The position numbers and the translations under genes are program-made. A stretch of DNA of 12,199 bases, taken from positions 1-12,199 of the forward strand of contig JAEYSE010000080.1 in the NCBI GenBank assembly GCA_023435025.1, written 5' to 3'. Below are positions 1-5,923 of the stretch, one piece after another. The notes below the pieces were generated by a model that was given only the letters and a program-made list of their open reading frames with translations, was not told the DNA's origin and made no database searches. How positions within the stretch are numbered: position 1 is the first letter of the stretch; every line of letters begins with the position of its first letter. Source of the DNA: Bacillota bacterium. Lineage in GTDB: Bacteria; Bacillota; Clostridia; Christensenellales; CAG-138.

Positions 1-40
1 GCATATCCAGGATGCGCGCGGCGAATTCCGCTTGGTGCAT
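1..40 (-). CDS. 5' end of an unidentified protein (partial)
   Basis: Only the first 13 codons are in the window, reading MHQAEFAARILDM on the minus strand and running off the left edge. The ATG at 40 is preceded by an excellent ribosome binding site, AAAGGAG with a 7-base spacer (41-53), which is the main reason to believe it is a real gene start. There is too little protein to name a family. The upstream region to about position 100 carries two small palindromes that would lie in its leader or promoter. Confidence 0.6.
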   Translation of the reverse strand, partial: MHQAEFAARILDM

Positions 41-59
41 CGATGATCTCCTTTCTATT

Positions 60-90
60 GGGAAGAACACTTCCCTTTTACAGGATCCTG
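60..90. promoter_or_regulatory. Two small palindromes in the leader of the left-edge gene
   Basis: GGGAAG-AACA-CTTCCC (60-75) can form a 6-bp hairpin, and CAGGATCCTG (81-90) is a perfect 10-bp palindrome. Both lie just upstream of the ribosome binding site of the minus-strand gene starting at 40, so they could be operators or a leader structure. I see no convincing -35/-10 pair, so the role is a guess. Confidence 0.25.
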
Positions 91-200
91 TCATGCGTTA
101 GACGGACGATAGGGGACCAAGGTTCATTGGAATAATAATTGAATGGACAACCCAAATATTGTAATACAAGGGGACCACAAATGCACTGGCCAAATTACAA

Positions 201-228
201 AAAGCCCGCTCCATATGGAGCGGGCTTT
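201..228 (-). terminator. Bidirectional rho-independent terminator after the XRE gene
   Basis: A self-complementary 28-base stretch: the arm AAAGCCCGCTCCAT (201-214) pairs with its exact reverse complement at 215-228. On the minus strand it ends in TTTTTG and lies about 50 bases after the XRE stop codon, so it closes the DUF2975-XRE operon. On the plus strand it ends in TTTTA, so it can work in both directions. Confidence 0.85.
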
Positions 229-275
229 TATTGAGCTGAGGCTCTTTAGAATATTTTTCTCCAATCCAGTCTTAC

Positions 276-503
276 CTACTGCGGATCAGAAGTTTCCTTT
301 TCCGGCACATACTCCATCAGATCCCCGGGCTGGCAACTAAGCGCTTTACAGATGCCCTCCAGCGTACTCAGCTTCACCGCGCTGATCTTGGCATTCTTCA
401 GGTTGGAAAGATTGGCGATGGTAATACCTACATGCTCTGATAGCTCGTTGAGCGACATCTTCCGGTCGGCCATCACGCGGTCCAGGCGGATTACGATCGG
501 CAT
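276..503 (-). CDS. Small XRE/Cro-CI family transcriptional regulator (YozG-like)
   Basis: A 75-residue protein that is almost entirely one helix-turn-helix domain. Residues about 6-65 give the pattern of an XRE HTH: LDRVMADRKMSLNELSEHVG, then a recognition helix around ITIANLSNLKNAK, then the closing helix LSTLEGICKALSCQPGDLMEY. The C-terminal acidic tail (PEKETSDPQ) is short, with no sensor domain. It follows the DUF2975 gene by 11 bases, and its ribosome binding site (AAGGGGG) overlaps the upstream stop codon, so the two are co-transcribed and probably translationally coupled. Small XRE proteins of this type are regularly encoded next to DUF2975 membrane proteins in Firmicutes, as in Bacillus YoaS/YozG. 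It probably regulates its own operon; a 12-bp palindrome at 1102-1113 is a candidate site. The regulator assignment is firm; its targets are inferred. Confidence 0.9.
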   Translation of the reverse strand: MPIVIRLDRVMADRKMSLNELSEHVGITIANLSNLKNAKISAVKLSTLEGICKALSCQPGDLMEYVPEKETSDPQ

Positions 504-514
504 AGCACGCCCCC

Positions 515-1051
515 TTACACCGTGGTGTCGTGTTCCTGTTGCAGCACGGAGCCATACCGGAACACTTCGGACAGAACCACGAGGCAGATCGCAAGCAGGG
601 CGCTTGCGGGGAACAATTGAAATTGAGGCTGAACAATCGGCGTGAGCCCGTTTTGAACGCTATAATCAAAAACGGATTGAGCAAGCCGGTATACGTTCCA
701 TTGGCCGACATAGGACTGTGCTAGCGCCAATACGCCCATGATCAACAGGCGCTTAGCGTTTTTCTCTGTAAACGGCGTACCATGCTTCATGGAGTTCAGC
801 ATTTGCTTTAACAGCCACAAAAACGACACACCGAGCAATACCCATACGATAATTATCCCCCACCCGATCTCTAATCCAGACACAGGCAGGAAAACCATAC
901 CTTCCATGCTTAGGTTCAATTCAGCCTGCGGCGCAAACAGACTGATTCCAATAATCGCCACCAATACGGCTACTCCAATCCAGAAGCCGATATTGACAAG
1001 GACGCGAATGATTCGAAAAGGCCTTCTTTTGATTGGCGGTGTTTCGTTCAT
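515..1051 (-). CDS. DUF2975 family four-helix membrane protein (YoaS-like)
   Basis: A 178-residue integral membrane protein of unknown biochemical function. Hydrophobic segments lie at about 18-40, 63-82, 103-125 and 147-166. Between helices 2 and 3 is the loop GTPFTEKNAKRL (91-102), the characteristic G-x-PF-x3-N signature of DUF2975. The C-terminal LSEVFRYGSVLQQEHD also matches the family's usual ending. The ATG at 1051 is chosen because GGGAGGGG lies 5 bases upstream. The frame stays open to 1300, but that extension would contain the operon promoter and the terminator of the preceding gene. It is the first gene of a two-gene operon with the XRE regulator. Such pairs look like a membrane sensor or effector with its regulator, but no role has been settled, and I do not assign one. 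Confidence 0.85.
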   Translation of the reverse strand: MNETPPIKRRPFRIIRVLVNIGFWIGVAVLVAIIGISLFAPQAELNLSMEGMVFLPVSGLEIGWGIIIVWVLLGVSFLWLLKQMLNSMKHGTPFTEKNAKRLLIMGVLALAQSYVGQWNVYRLAQSVFDYSVQNGLTPIVQPQFQLFPASALLAICLVVLSEVFRYGSVLQQEHDTTV

Positions 1052-1073
1052 AGCAACCCCTCCCTTCCCTTGC

Positions 1074-1113
1074 AGTATATTCCTTACATTCTTGCGTGTC
1101 AATAAATATTTAT
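1074..1113 (-). promoter_or_regulatory. Sigma-A promoter of the DUF2975-XRE operon with a palindrome at the -35
   Basis: On the minus strand TTGACA (1102-1097) and TATACT (1079-1074) are separated by exactly 17 bases, a near-consensus vegetative promoter. Transcription would start near 1067, leaving a leader of about 15 bases before the ATG at 1051. The perfect palindrome ATAAATATTTAT (1102-1113) touches the -35 box. It could be an UP-element-like AT tract or the operator for the co-encoded XRE regulator. Confidence 0.8.
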
Positions 1114-1162
1114 CGTACCACAGTAAATTATTATTCCGCCGCAATACGAGCATAGATAAAAA

Positions 1163-1188
1163 GCCGCCGCACAATTTTGTGCGGCGGC
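1163..1188 (-). terminator. Rho-independent terminator of the alcohol dehydrogenase gene
   Basis: A perfect 12-bp stem, GCCGCCGCACAA (1163-1174) against TTGTGCGGCGGC (1177-1188), is followed on the minus strand by TTTTTATC. It starts about 28 bases after the dehydrogenase stop codon and separates it from the DUF2975 promoter. Confidence 0.92.
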
Positions 1189-1215
1189 CACTGAGAAACC
1201 AGTTTTGATTCTGAG

Positions 1216-2388
1216 TTAGCGTGCCATGGTGTAGATGTTGATAAGGTCCTCCTCGCTGATCGCGCGGAAGCCGTAAAGCGTTCCAAAACTCTGGTTGCAT
1301 TTGCGGGCCATTTCTTTAATCTGCTCGTCGGTGACTGTAACCCCGAGTTCTTTTATGGAGGTGGGCATTTTGATGGAGCGGAAGAACGCCTCCAGCGCCT
1401 CAATGCCCTTTATTGCTGTCGCCTTCGTGTCGCCGGTATCAATAACGTCCATCACGTGCACGGCGAACTTGGCAAAGCGTTCGGGCTTGACCTCATACGC
1501 ATAGCGCGCCCAACTGCCCCACACCGCGGAAAGGCCCGCGCCGTGCGCGACGTCGAACATGCCGCCCAGTTCGTGCTCCAGCTTATGGCTCACCCAGTCC
1601 CCGGAAGCGCCAAGCCCGGTCAGGCCGTTGTGGGAAAGGCTGCCCGCCCACATCACTTCGGCGCGGGCCTTGTAATTTTCCGGGTCTTTCATCAATATGA
1701 GCGCGTTCTCCATAACCGTGCGCAAAAGCTGCTCCGCGATACGGTCCGTCATATCTATGGTCTCGCCGGTGGTAAAATACCGTTCCAGCGTGTGCATCAG
1801 AATATCCACACAACCGCTCATGGTCTGGTACTCCGGCAGGGTATAGGTAAGCTCCGGGTTCATGATAGCAAACTTGGGCCTCGAGAGGTCGCTGTTATAC
1901 CCGCGCTTAAGCCAGCCTTCCTCATTCGTAATGACAGAAGAACTGCTCATTTCGCTGCCAGCGGCGGCGATTGTGAGCACAACACCCAGGGGTGCGCAGG
2001 CCTGCGGCTTAACTTTGCCAGAATACATCTCCCATACGTCGAATGGGTTCGCGAGGCCGTAGCAAATCGCCTTTGCGCTGTCGATGGCGCTGCCGCCGCC
2101 CACGGCAAGTACGAAATCCACGCCTTCCCTTTTGCAAAGCTCAATCCCCTGATACACAAGGGACAGGCGCGGGTTGGGCACGACGCCTCCCAGCTCCACA
2201 TAGCTGATACCCGCCTCTGTCAGCGAGCGGAATATACGGTCCAATAAGCCCGAGGCCTTCGCGCTGTGCCCGCCGTAATGAACAAGCGCCTTTTTGCATT
2301 TCTGTGCCTTCACAAGCTCCCCTACGCGGGCCTCGGTATTCTTGCCGAACACCACCCTGGTGGGCGCATAATACTCAAAGTTCTGCAT
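1216..2388 (-). CDS. Iron-containing alcohol dehydrogenase (butanol dehydrogenase / YqhD-like)
   Basis: A 390-residue cytoplasmic group III alcohol dehydrogenase that should interconvert short-chain aldehydes and alcohols with NAD(P)H. The dinucleotide-binding N-domain carries GGGSAIDSAK at 97-106. The helical C-domain has all four expected metal ligands: D195 and H199 in CVDILMHTLE, H268 in SHKLEHELGG, and H282 in DVAHGAGL. These sit one residue off the E. coli YqhD numbering as I recall it (D194, H198, H267, H281). The length is standard for the butanol dehydrogenase branch. YGGHS at 38-42 occupies the position that in YqhD-like enzymes accommodates NADPH, so NADPH preference is likely but unproven. 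The ATG at 2388 has GGAGG 8 bases upstream. The gene stands alone, with its own terminator. Physiological substrate is inferred: fermentative alcohol production or aldehyde detoxification. Confidence 0.93.
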   Translation of the reverse strand: MQNFEYYAPTRVVFGKNTEARVGELVKAQKCKKALVHYGGHSAKASGLLDRIFRSLTEAGISYVELGGVVPNPRLSLVYQGIELCKREGVDFVLAVGGGSAIDSAKAICYGLANPFDVWEMYSGKVKPQACAPLGVVLTIAAAGSEMSSSSVITNEEGWLKRGYNSDLSRPKFAIMNPELTYTLPEYQTMSGCVDILMHTLERYFTTGETIDMTDRIAEQLLRTVMENALILMKDPENYKARAEVMWAGSLSHNGLTGLGASGDWVSHKLEHELGGMFDVAHGAGLSAVWGSWARYAYEVKPERFAKFAVHVMDVIDTGDTKATAIKGIEALEAFFRSIKMPTSIKELGVTVTDEQIKEMARKCNQSFGTLYGFRAISEEDLINIYTMAR

Positions 2389-2493
2389 GGTTTAATTCCT
2401 CCGTTCAAATTGCAATACTCGCGCTATGGATTGCGCGCTTACCGGAGGCGTAACCCAACGCATGTATACAATAATTTATTCGATTCTTTTCTA

Positions 2494-2517
2494 GGGCGCA
2501 GCCGCCCGCTCCTTTTT
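2494..2517 (+). terminator. Weak plus-strand hairpin with T-run in the divergent intergenic region
   Basis: GGGCG-CAGC-CGCCC (2494-2507) forms a short stem, followed after GCTCC by TTTTT (2513-2517). It resembles a terminator reading plus, yet the gene to its left runs minus. It may stop spurious antisense transcripts or be a leader structure of the dehydrogenase mRNA. The stem is only 5 bp, so this is tentative. Confidence 0.3.
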
Positions 2518-2591
2518 AGTATAACCATTCCGCACAGCCGGGGAAAGAGGCAACCGCATCCGCTTGCAAAATATGTCGGGTAATACGCGGC

Positions 2592-2620
2592 TGTACAAGG
2601 GTTTCCTTATGACATATAAT
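2592..2620 (+). promoter_or_regulatory. Promoter of the CDGSH iron-sulfur protein gene
   Basis: TGTACA (2592-2597) and a perfect TATAAT (2615-2620) are separated by 17 bases. Transcription would start near 2627, giving a leader of about 40 bases before the ATG at 2668. The -35 is 4 of 6 to consensus. Confidence 0.65.
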
Positions 2621-2667
2621 AAAAATTAGTATCTTTCATCGCATATTTCTCTATACGGAGATTGTAT

Positions 2668-3366
2668 ATGGAACAGAAAAGGCCGAAAATCAAAATCATC
2701 AAGGACGGGCCGTTTGTTGTGACGGGCGGCGTCCCGCTATATGAAAAGAACATAAAAGCCATCGGTAAAAATTACATCTATGAGGATGGAAAGCCCCTTC
2801 CGCAAGCGCAGACCTATTCGCTTTGCCGCTGCGGCAAAACCAAAACCCCGCCGTTCTGCGACGGGGCGCATAAGGACTGCGCGTTTGACGGAACGGAAAC
2901 GGCGGGAAAAGAGCCGTTTGTAAGCCGCGCCAAGGTATACGACGGCCCCACGCTCACCATGCTGGACGACGGACGCTGCGCGTTCGCGCGCTTTTGCCAC
3001 ACATACCAGGGGGATGCGTGGGAGCTTGTGGAGCGTTCGGATAACCCTTCCTGCCGCGAGCTTGCCATCAAGGCCGCCACGGAATGCCCAGCAGGCAGGC
3101 TTGATATCATCGATAAGCAAACCGGGCAAACGATAGAGCCGGAGTATGAGCCCGCCATTGAGGTATTGCAGGACCCGGGCCGAAATGTAAGCTGCGGGCT
3201 GTTTGTGAAAGGCGGAATCCCGATAGAGGGCGCGGACGGCGAAACGTACGAAATCCGCAACCGCGTGGTACTTTGCCGCTGCGGGCATTCCAAAATCAAA
3301 CCCTTCTGCGATTCGCTTCACGTTCTGCGCGGGTATCTGGACAGAAAAAAGCGTTGGTTTGAATGA
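2668..3366 (+). CDS. CDGSH iron-sulfur protein with two CDGSH motifs and a central Fer4_19-like segment
   Basis: A 232-residue soluble protein with three probable iron-sulfur sites and no signal peptide. The first CDGSH motif has C53, C55, C64 and H68 (CRCGKTKTPPFCDGAH). The second has C203, C205, C214 and H218 (CRCGHSKIKPFCDSLH). Both keep the C-x-C-x8-C-x3-H arrangement that binds a 2Fe-2S cluster with one histidine. Between them, C104, C110, C129 and C140 (CAFARFC ... ECPAG) resemble the divergent single-cluster 4Fe-4S domain (Fer4_19, as in YjdI). Such proteins are thought to be electron-transfer or cluster-handling factors; the exact partner is unknown. The ATG at 2668 is preferred, since ACGGAG lies 7 bases upstream; a TTG at 2662 would leave only one base. 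It is a single-gene transcript, divergent from the alcohol dehydrogenase and near a heme/copper-related gene group. Confidence 0.88.
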   Translation: MEQKRPKIKIIKDGPFVVTGGVPLYEKNIKAIGKNYIYEDGKPLPQAQTYSLCRCGKTKTPPFCDGAHKDCAFDGTETAGKEPFVSRAKVYDGPTLTMLDDGRCAFARFCHTYQGDAWELVERSDNPSCRELAIKAATECPAGRLDIIDKQTGQTIEPEYEPAIEVLQDPGRNVSCGLFVKGGIPIEGADGETYEIRNRVVLCRCGHSKIKPFCDSLHVLRGYLDRKKRWFE

Positions 3367-3632
3367 ACGGCCTCGGCTTTCAGCCCCTACGAATTTTTTT
3401 GCTTTGGGGAAACTACGTTCCCCCCTTCCTTATGCAGCCTTAGCGTAGTAAGCGTGGAATAACACTGTAAGGCCTTTAGTGGCGGAACACAGATACTTGC
3501 CACTGCAATCCGCAAACCGGACTCGTCCTGAGAAACGGAGATAGAACAAAAGACCTCCTGTCGTAGAATTTGGAACGCAGGAGGTCTTAGCTGACTAAGC
3601 ACTTTGGAGACTATTAAAAACGATTGGAATTA
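3367..3632. other. Structured convergent intergenic region, no credible gene
   Basis: This gap separates two convergent genes and is rich in inverted repeats. They are GGGGAA/TTCCCC (3406-3423), AGTGGC/GCCACT (3478-3504), an 11-bp pair at 3550-3588, and CTTAG/CTAAG (3586-3599), which overlaps the previous one. A T-run lies at 3393-3399. A 71-codon minus-strand frame starting with GTG covers most of it, but it has no ribosome binding site, and its composition is not protein-like. It may contain terminators for both neighbours, a small RNA, or a degenerate repeat element; I recognise no known RNA family. Confidence 0.4.
3550..3588 (-). terminator. Probable terminator of the csoR gene
   Basis: AAGACCTCCTG (3550-3560) and CAGGAGGTCTT (3578-3588) make a perfect 11-bp stem with a 17-base loop. 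On the minus strand the stem ends in TTTTGTT. It lies about 45 bases after the csoR stop codon. The loop is longer and the T-run poorer than at the other terminators here, so a different structural role is possible. Confidence 0.5.
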
Positions 3633-3908
3633 TTACGACATCCGAGAAAAATGCTCCACAGCTTTTGCGAAATCGGCTATCGTTTTGTCCGCATCGCCGT
3701 GCTCTATGCCGTCGCGCACACAGTGGTTCAGATGGCCTTCCAATACAATCTGCCCCACCTTGTGAAGCGCTGATTTTGCGGCATTGATCTGTATTAGCAC
3801 TTCCTCGCAGGGTACGTCATCCCCCACCATTTTATCTATCGCGTTAATCTGCCCTGCGATTTTCCTGAGCCTGCGGTGCAGGCTTTCATGATCCATACAT
3901 TGCCCCAT
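3633..3908 (-). CDS. csoR: CsoR-family metal-sensing transcriptional repressor
   Basis: A 91-residue all-helical DNA-binding protein of the CsoR/RcnR family (DUF156). The core LHRRLRKIAGQINAID is typical of the first helix. The sensing residues are C34 (VPCEEVL), H59 and C63 (LEGHLNHCV), with exactly the spacing of C36, H61 and C65 in Mycobacterium CsoR. This C-H-C set is the Cu(I) type, rather than the H-C-H-H nickel type or the two-cysteine persulfide type. When metal-bound, such repressors release their operators. The frame is open to 3962, but ATG 3908 is chosen: GGAAGGA lies 7 bases upstream, and the promoter falls inside the longer version. No copper ATPase or chaperone is in the window, which is unusual. 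It is divergent from the cytochrome b5-like operon, which it may regulate. Copper specificity is an inference from the ligands. Confidence 0.87.
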   Translation of the reverse strand: MGQCMDHESLHRRLRKIAGQINAIDKMVGDDVPCEEVLIQINAAKSALHKVGQIVLEGHLNHCVRDGIEHGDADKTIADFAKAVEHFSRMS

Positions 3909-3932
3909 GCTATCTTCCTTCCCATGGTACGG

Positions 3933-3969
3933 TACATGTAGTATGCCGCTTAGCTCCGCCATTTGTCAA
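3933..3969 (-). promoter_or_regulatory. csoR promoter with an overlapping palindrome
   Basis: On the minus strand a consensus TTGACA (3969-3964) is followed 18 bases later by CATACT (3945-3940), giving a start near 3934 and a leader of about 26 bases to the ATG at 3908. The perfect palindrome TACATGTA (3933-3940) abuts the -10 inside a larger imperfect GGTAC ... GTATGCC repeat, a plausible autoregulatory operator. It does not carry the G/C-tract flanks of typical copper CsoR operators. Confidence 0.55.
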
Positions 3970-4074
3970 CATGCGACGCATTTTTCTTTGTTTCCATGAG
4001 TAAGCCGCGGTTTACCTTTATATTAAGCGATTTCAAGCATATGGAAACCATTTATTGATATAGGAGGAACGGCA

Positions 4075-4416
4075 ATGAAAAAGCAACCCATTGTTTGGAG
4101 TATTCTGCTGATACTAGCCTTGATAGCATTTGGCTGTGCGCCGCAGGTTGCCGAAGTGCCCGACACCTCCGCAGAACCGGAGCTTGTTCTCACATTGGAA
4201 GAACTCAAGCAGTACAATGGCAAGGACGGGCAGCCCGCTTATGTGGCGGTGGATGGCGTGATTTATGATTTCTCGGGACTCGCGGCCTGGAAGGATGGCG
4301 AACATAACGGCTATAGCGCTGGGAATGATCTGACGGAAGCGATAAAAACCAAATCCCCGCACGGGCTTTCCAAACTAAACGGCGTTCCGTCTGTTGGCAG
4401 GGTGGCCGAAGAATAA
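4075..4416 (+). CDS. Lipoprotein with a cytochrome b5-like heme-binding domain
   Basis: A 113-residue exported protein. Residues 1-21 are a lipoprotein signal (two lysines, a hydrophobic run, then LIAFGC), so C21 should be lipidated and anchored to the outer face of the membrane. A short linker leads to a cytochrome b5-like domain at about 39-110: LTLEELKQYNG, then YVAVDGVIYDFSG, then W72, H77 (GEHNGYSAG), DLTEAI, SPHG with H96, and VPSVGRV. H77 and H96 are the candidate axial heme ligands. The classic HPGG box is altered to H-N-G, as in the short prokaryotic b5-like group. AGGAGG sits 7 bases before the ATG. It is the first gene of a pair with the 4-TM protein 44 bases downstream. The likely role is extracytoplasmic electron transfer or heme binding; the substrate is unknown. 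Confidence 0.85.
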   Translation: MKKQPIVWSILLILALIAFGCAPQVAEVPDTSAEPELVLTLEELKQYNGKDGQPAYVAVDGVIYDFSGLAAWKDGEHNGYSAGNDLTEAIKTKSPHGLSKLNGVPSVGRVAEE

Positions 4417-4460
4417 GCGAAACGGAACAACTACCAAAAAAATCGTGAAGAGGTGGAACG

Positions 4461-4847
4461 ATGTATCGTGTATTGGGTTATGTCAATGTGGCGCTCCTTG
4501 TACTCATCACCGCTCCCTACTGGCTGAAGAAGCTGAACCTCTGGCTGTTCCATTGGAAGGGAAAGGCATATCAACAGACAATAAAGCTCCTGCGTAAGCT
4601 GCATAAGCCACTGGGCATTGCGCTTGCGCTTCTTGCCATCGTACACGGGTACCTGGCACTTGGGACATTCCGGCTGCACACAGGCAGCCTAGCCTGGATC
4701 ATGGTTCTCATTACAGCAGCGCTCGGCGGTGCGTTCTACCGGCTCAAAAAGGCGCAGCTGTTCAAATGGCACAAGGCTTTTGCGCTGATTGTTGCGATTT
4801 TTACAGCGATTCACCTGTTGCTGCCCGGCCTGCTTTCAGGCTTATGA
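4461..4847 (+). CDS. Four-helix membrane protein with two H-x13-H pairs, probable bis-heme (ferric reductase/b561-like)
   Basis: A 128-residue integral membrane protein with hydrophobic segments at about 3-22, 46-66, 77-95 and 103-122. Helix 2 carries H48 and H62, and helix 4 carries H104 and H118. Both pairs have the same 13-residue spacing, which is how ferric reductase/NOX-type membrane domains hold two stacked b hemes across the membrane. Additional histidines are H31 and H73 in the loops. There is no flavin or NAD(P)H domain, so it is either a bare heme conduit or needs a partner. The start is supported by AGAGGTGG 6 bases upstream. It follows the cytochrome b5-like lipoprotein in one operon, suggesting electrons pass between the two. 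I recognise the heme-ligand pattern, not a named family. Its TGA is one base from the stop codon of the convergent HD-GYP gene. Confidence 0.75.
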   Translation: MYRVLGYVNVALLVLITAPYWLKKLNLWLFHWKGKAYQQTIKLLRKLHKPLGIALALLAIVHGYLALGTFRLHTGSLAWIMVLITAALGGAFYRLKKAQLFKWHKAFALIVAIFTAIHLLLPGLLSGL

Positions 4848-4848
4848 C

Positions 4849-5904
4849 TCAATAGGGGAATTTGATCAGCTCGGTATCCTCCATGTCGTAGTTGTCCTCT
4901 TCAAACAACGCAACGCAGGCCGCCGTGACTTCTGGGTCATAGAGTATGCCTGCGTTGTCCTTAATTTCCTGCAGCGCGACTTCAGGCCCCAGCTGCGCGC
5001 GGTAAGGGCGGTGGGACATCATCGCCTCCACGACATCCGCCACGAGGATGACCTGAGCCTCAGGCAGAATATCGTCCCGCTTCAGCCCACGCGGGTAACC
5101 TGAACCGTCCCAGCGCTCATGGTGCTGGTAGATCGTTTCCGAAAAAACCTGTGGCAGATCCACGCGGGAAATGAGCTCGTACCCTCGTACGGAGTGCTCC
5201 CTTATAAGCTGCATTTCCATATCCGTAAGCTTACCGGGCTTGCACAGAATTTCAGACGGTATCACGATTTTGCCGATGTCGTGCAGGTATCCGCAAATGC
5301 GAATCGTTTCCGCCATTTCGCTTTTCATACCCATTTTATAGGCGATAGCCGCGGCAAGGTTTCCAACCCTGCGCTGATGCCCGGCCGTATACGGGTCCCG
5401 CACCTCCGTAACCGTAGCGAGAAGCGATATGATGCTTTGCATGGCTTTTGAAAGCGCGCGAGTCTTGATTTCCACCGTCTTCTCAAGTTCCAGCTGATAA
5501 AGCTGGTTTTTTTGTTCAAGCGCCCTCTTTTCATCCCGCAAACGCTTGATCTCATCCGCGTGACCCACCGCTCTTAGTAGCTCATATTTGCTCACGGGTT
5601 TTATCAGATAGTCGTTTGCCCCAGCCTGCACGGCGTTAATCGCGGTATCCACCGTGGGTTCCCCCGTCATCACGATTACCTGCGTCTCTTTGGACTGCGC
5701 ACGTATTCTTGTCATCAGCTCAATGCCCGTCATCCGGGGCATGATAATATCGGTAACCACAATATCATACGGCTGGTTTATCTGCATCTGACAAGCCGTT
5801 ACCGCATCGGGGGCGGTATCCGCATCGTATCCTGCATTCCTCAAAAAAGCGCTCAATGTTATCCTGATGCTGTTTTCGTCATCTACAATCAATACTCTGC
5901 TCAT
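4849..5904 (-). CDS. Response regulator with HD-GYP cyclic-di-GMP phosphodiesterase domain
   Basis: A 351-residue cytoplasmic regulator with two domains. The receiver (about 1-118) has the acidic pair D8/D9, the phospho-acceptor D52 (VVTDIIMP), T80 and K102. A charged, probably coiled linker runs from about 118 to 150. The HD-GYP domain (about 158-345) has H176, the HD pair H208/D209 in LHDIGK, H237, then HHERWDGSGYP at 261-271 and D290. All residues expected in an active enzyme are present, so it should hydrolyse cyclic-di-GMP. ATG 5904 is preferred to the TTG at 5907 because AGGAG lies 8 bases upstream. The sensor kinase gene is 19 bases upstream in the same operon, making them a likely cognate pair. 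There is no DNA-binding domain, so output is through the second messenger. Specificity for c-di-GMP over cGAMP cannot be read from sequence. Confidence 0.93.
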   Translation of the reverse strand: MSRVLIVDDENSIRITLSAFLRNAGYDADTAPDAVTACQMQINQPYDIVVTDIIMPRMTGIELMTRIRAQSKETQVIVMTGEPTVDTAINAVQAGANDYLIKPVSKYELLRAVGHADEIKRLRDEKRALEQKNQLYQLELEKTVEIKTRALSKAMQSIISLLATVTEVRDPYTAGHQRRVGNLAAAIAYKMGMKSEMAETIRICGYLHDIGKIVIPSEILCKPGKLTDMEMQLIREHSVRGYELISRVDLPQVFSETIYQHHERWDGSGYPRGLKRDDILPEAQVILVADVVEAMMSHRPYRAQLGPEVALQEIKDNAGILYDPEVTAACVALFEEDNYDMEDTELIKFPY

Positions 5905-5923
5905 CAAGACATCTCCTGATTAC

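Noticed and set aside
111..177. Direct repeat AGGGGACCA at 111-119 and 169-177
   Set aside because: Only 9 bases and two copies; no further structure ties it to a mobile element or operator.
181..234. 17-residue plus-strand frame beginning ATGCACTGG, preceded by AGGGG
   Set aside because: It reads straight through the terminator hairpin at 201-228, so it is almost certainly chance.
1052..1300. Upstream extension of the DUF2975 frame to 1300
   Set aside because: It overlaps the dehydrogenase terminator, the operon promoter and the end of the dehydrogenase gene; the ATG at 1051 has a strong ribosome binding site.
3406..3600. Cobalamin riboswitch or hammerhead ribozyme in the csoR downstream region
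   Set aside because: GCCACTG and CTGAGAAAC resemble fragments of these RNAs, but the remaining conserved elements are missing or out of order on both strands.
3387..3602. 71-codon minus-strand frame starting with GTG
   Set aside because: No ribosome binding site, an inverted repeat spans its first codons, and the peptide shows no domain-like pattern; treated as structured intergenic DNA.
3909..3962. N-terminal 18-residue extension of CsoR
   Set aside because: It would place the gene's own -35/-10 inside the coding part; the ATG at 3908 has a proper ribosome binding site and gives the normal family length.
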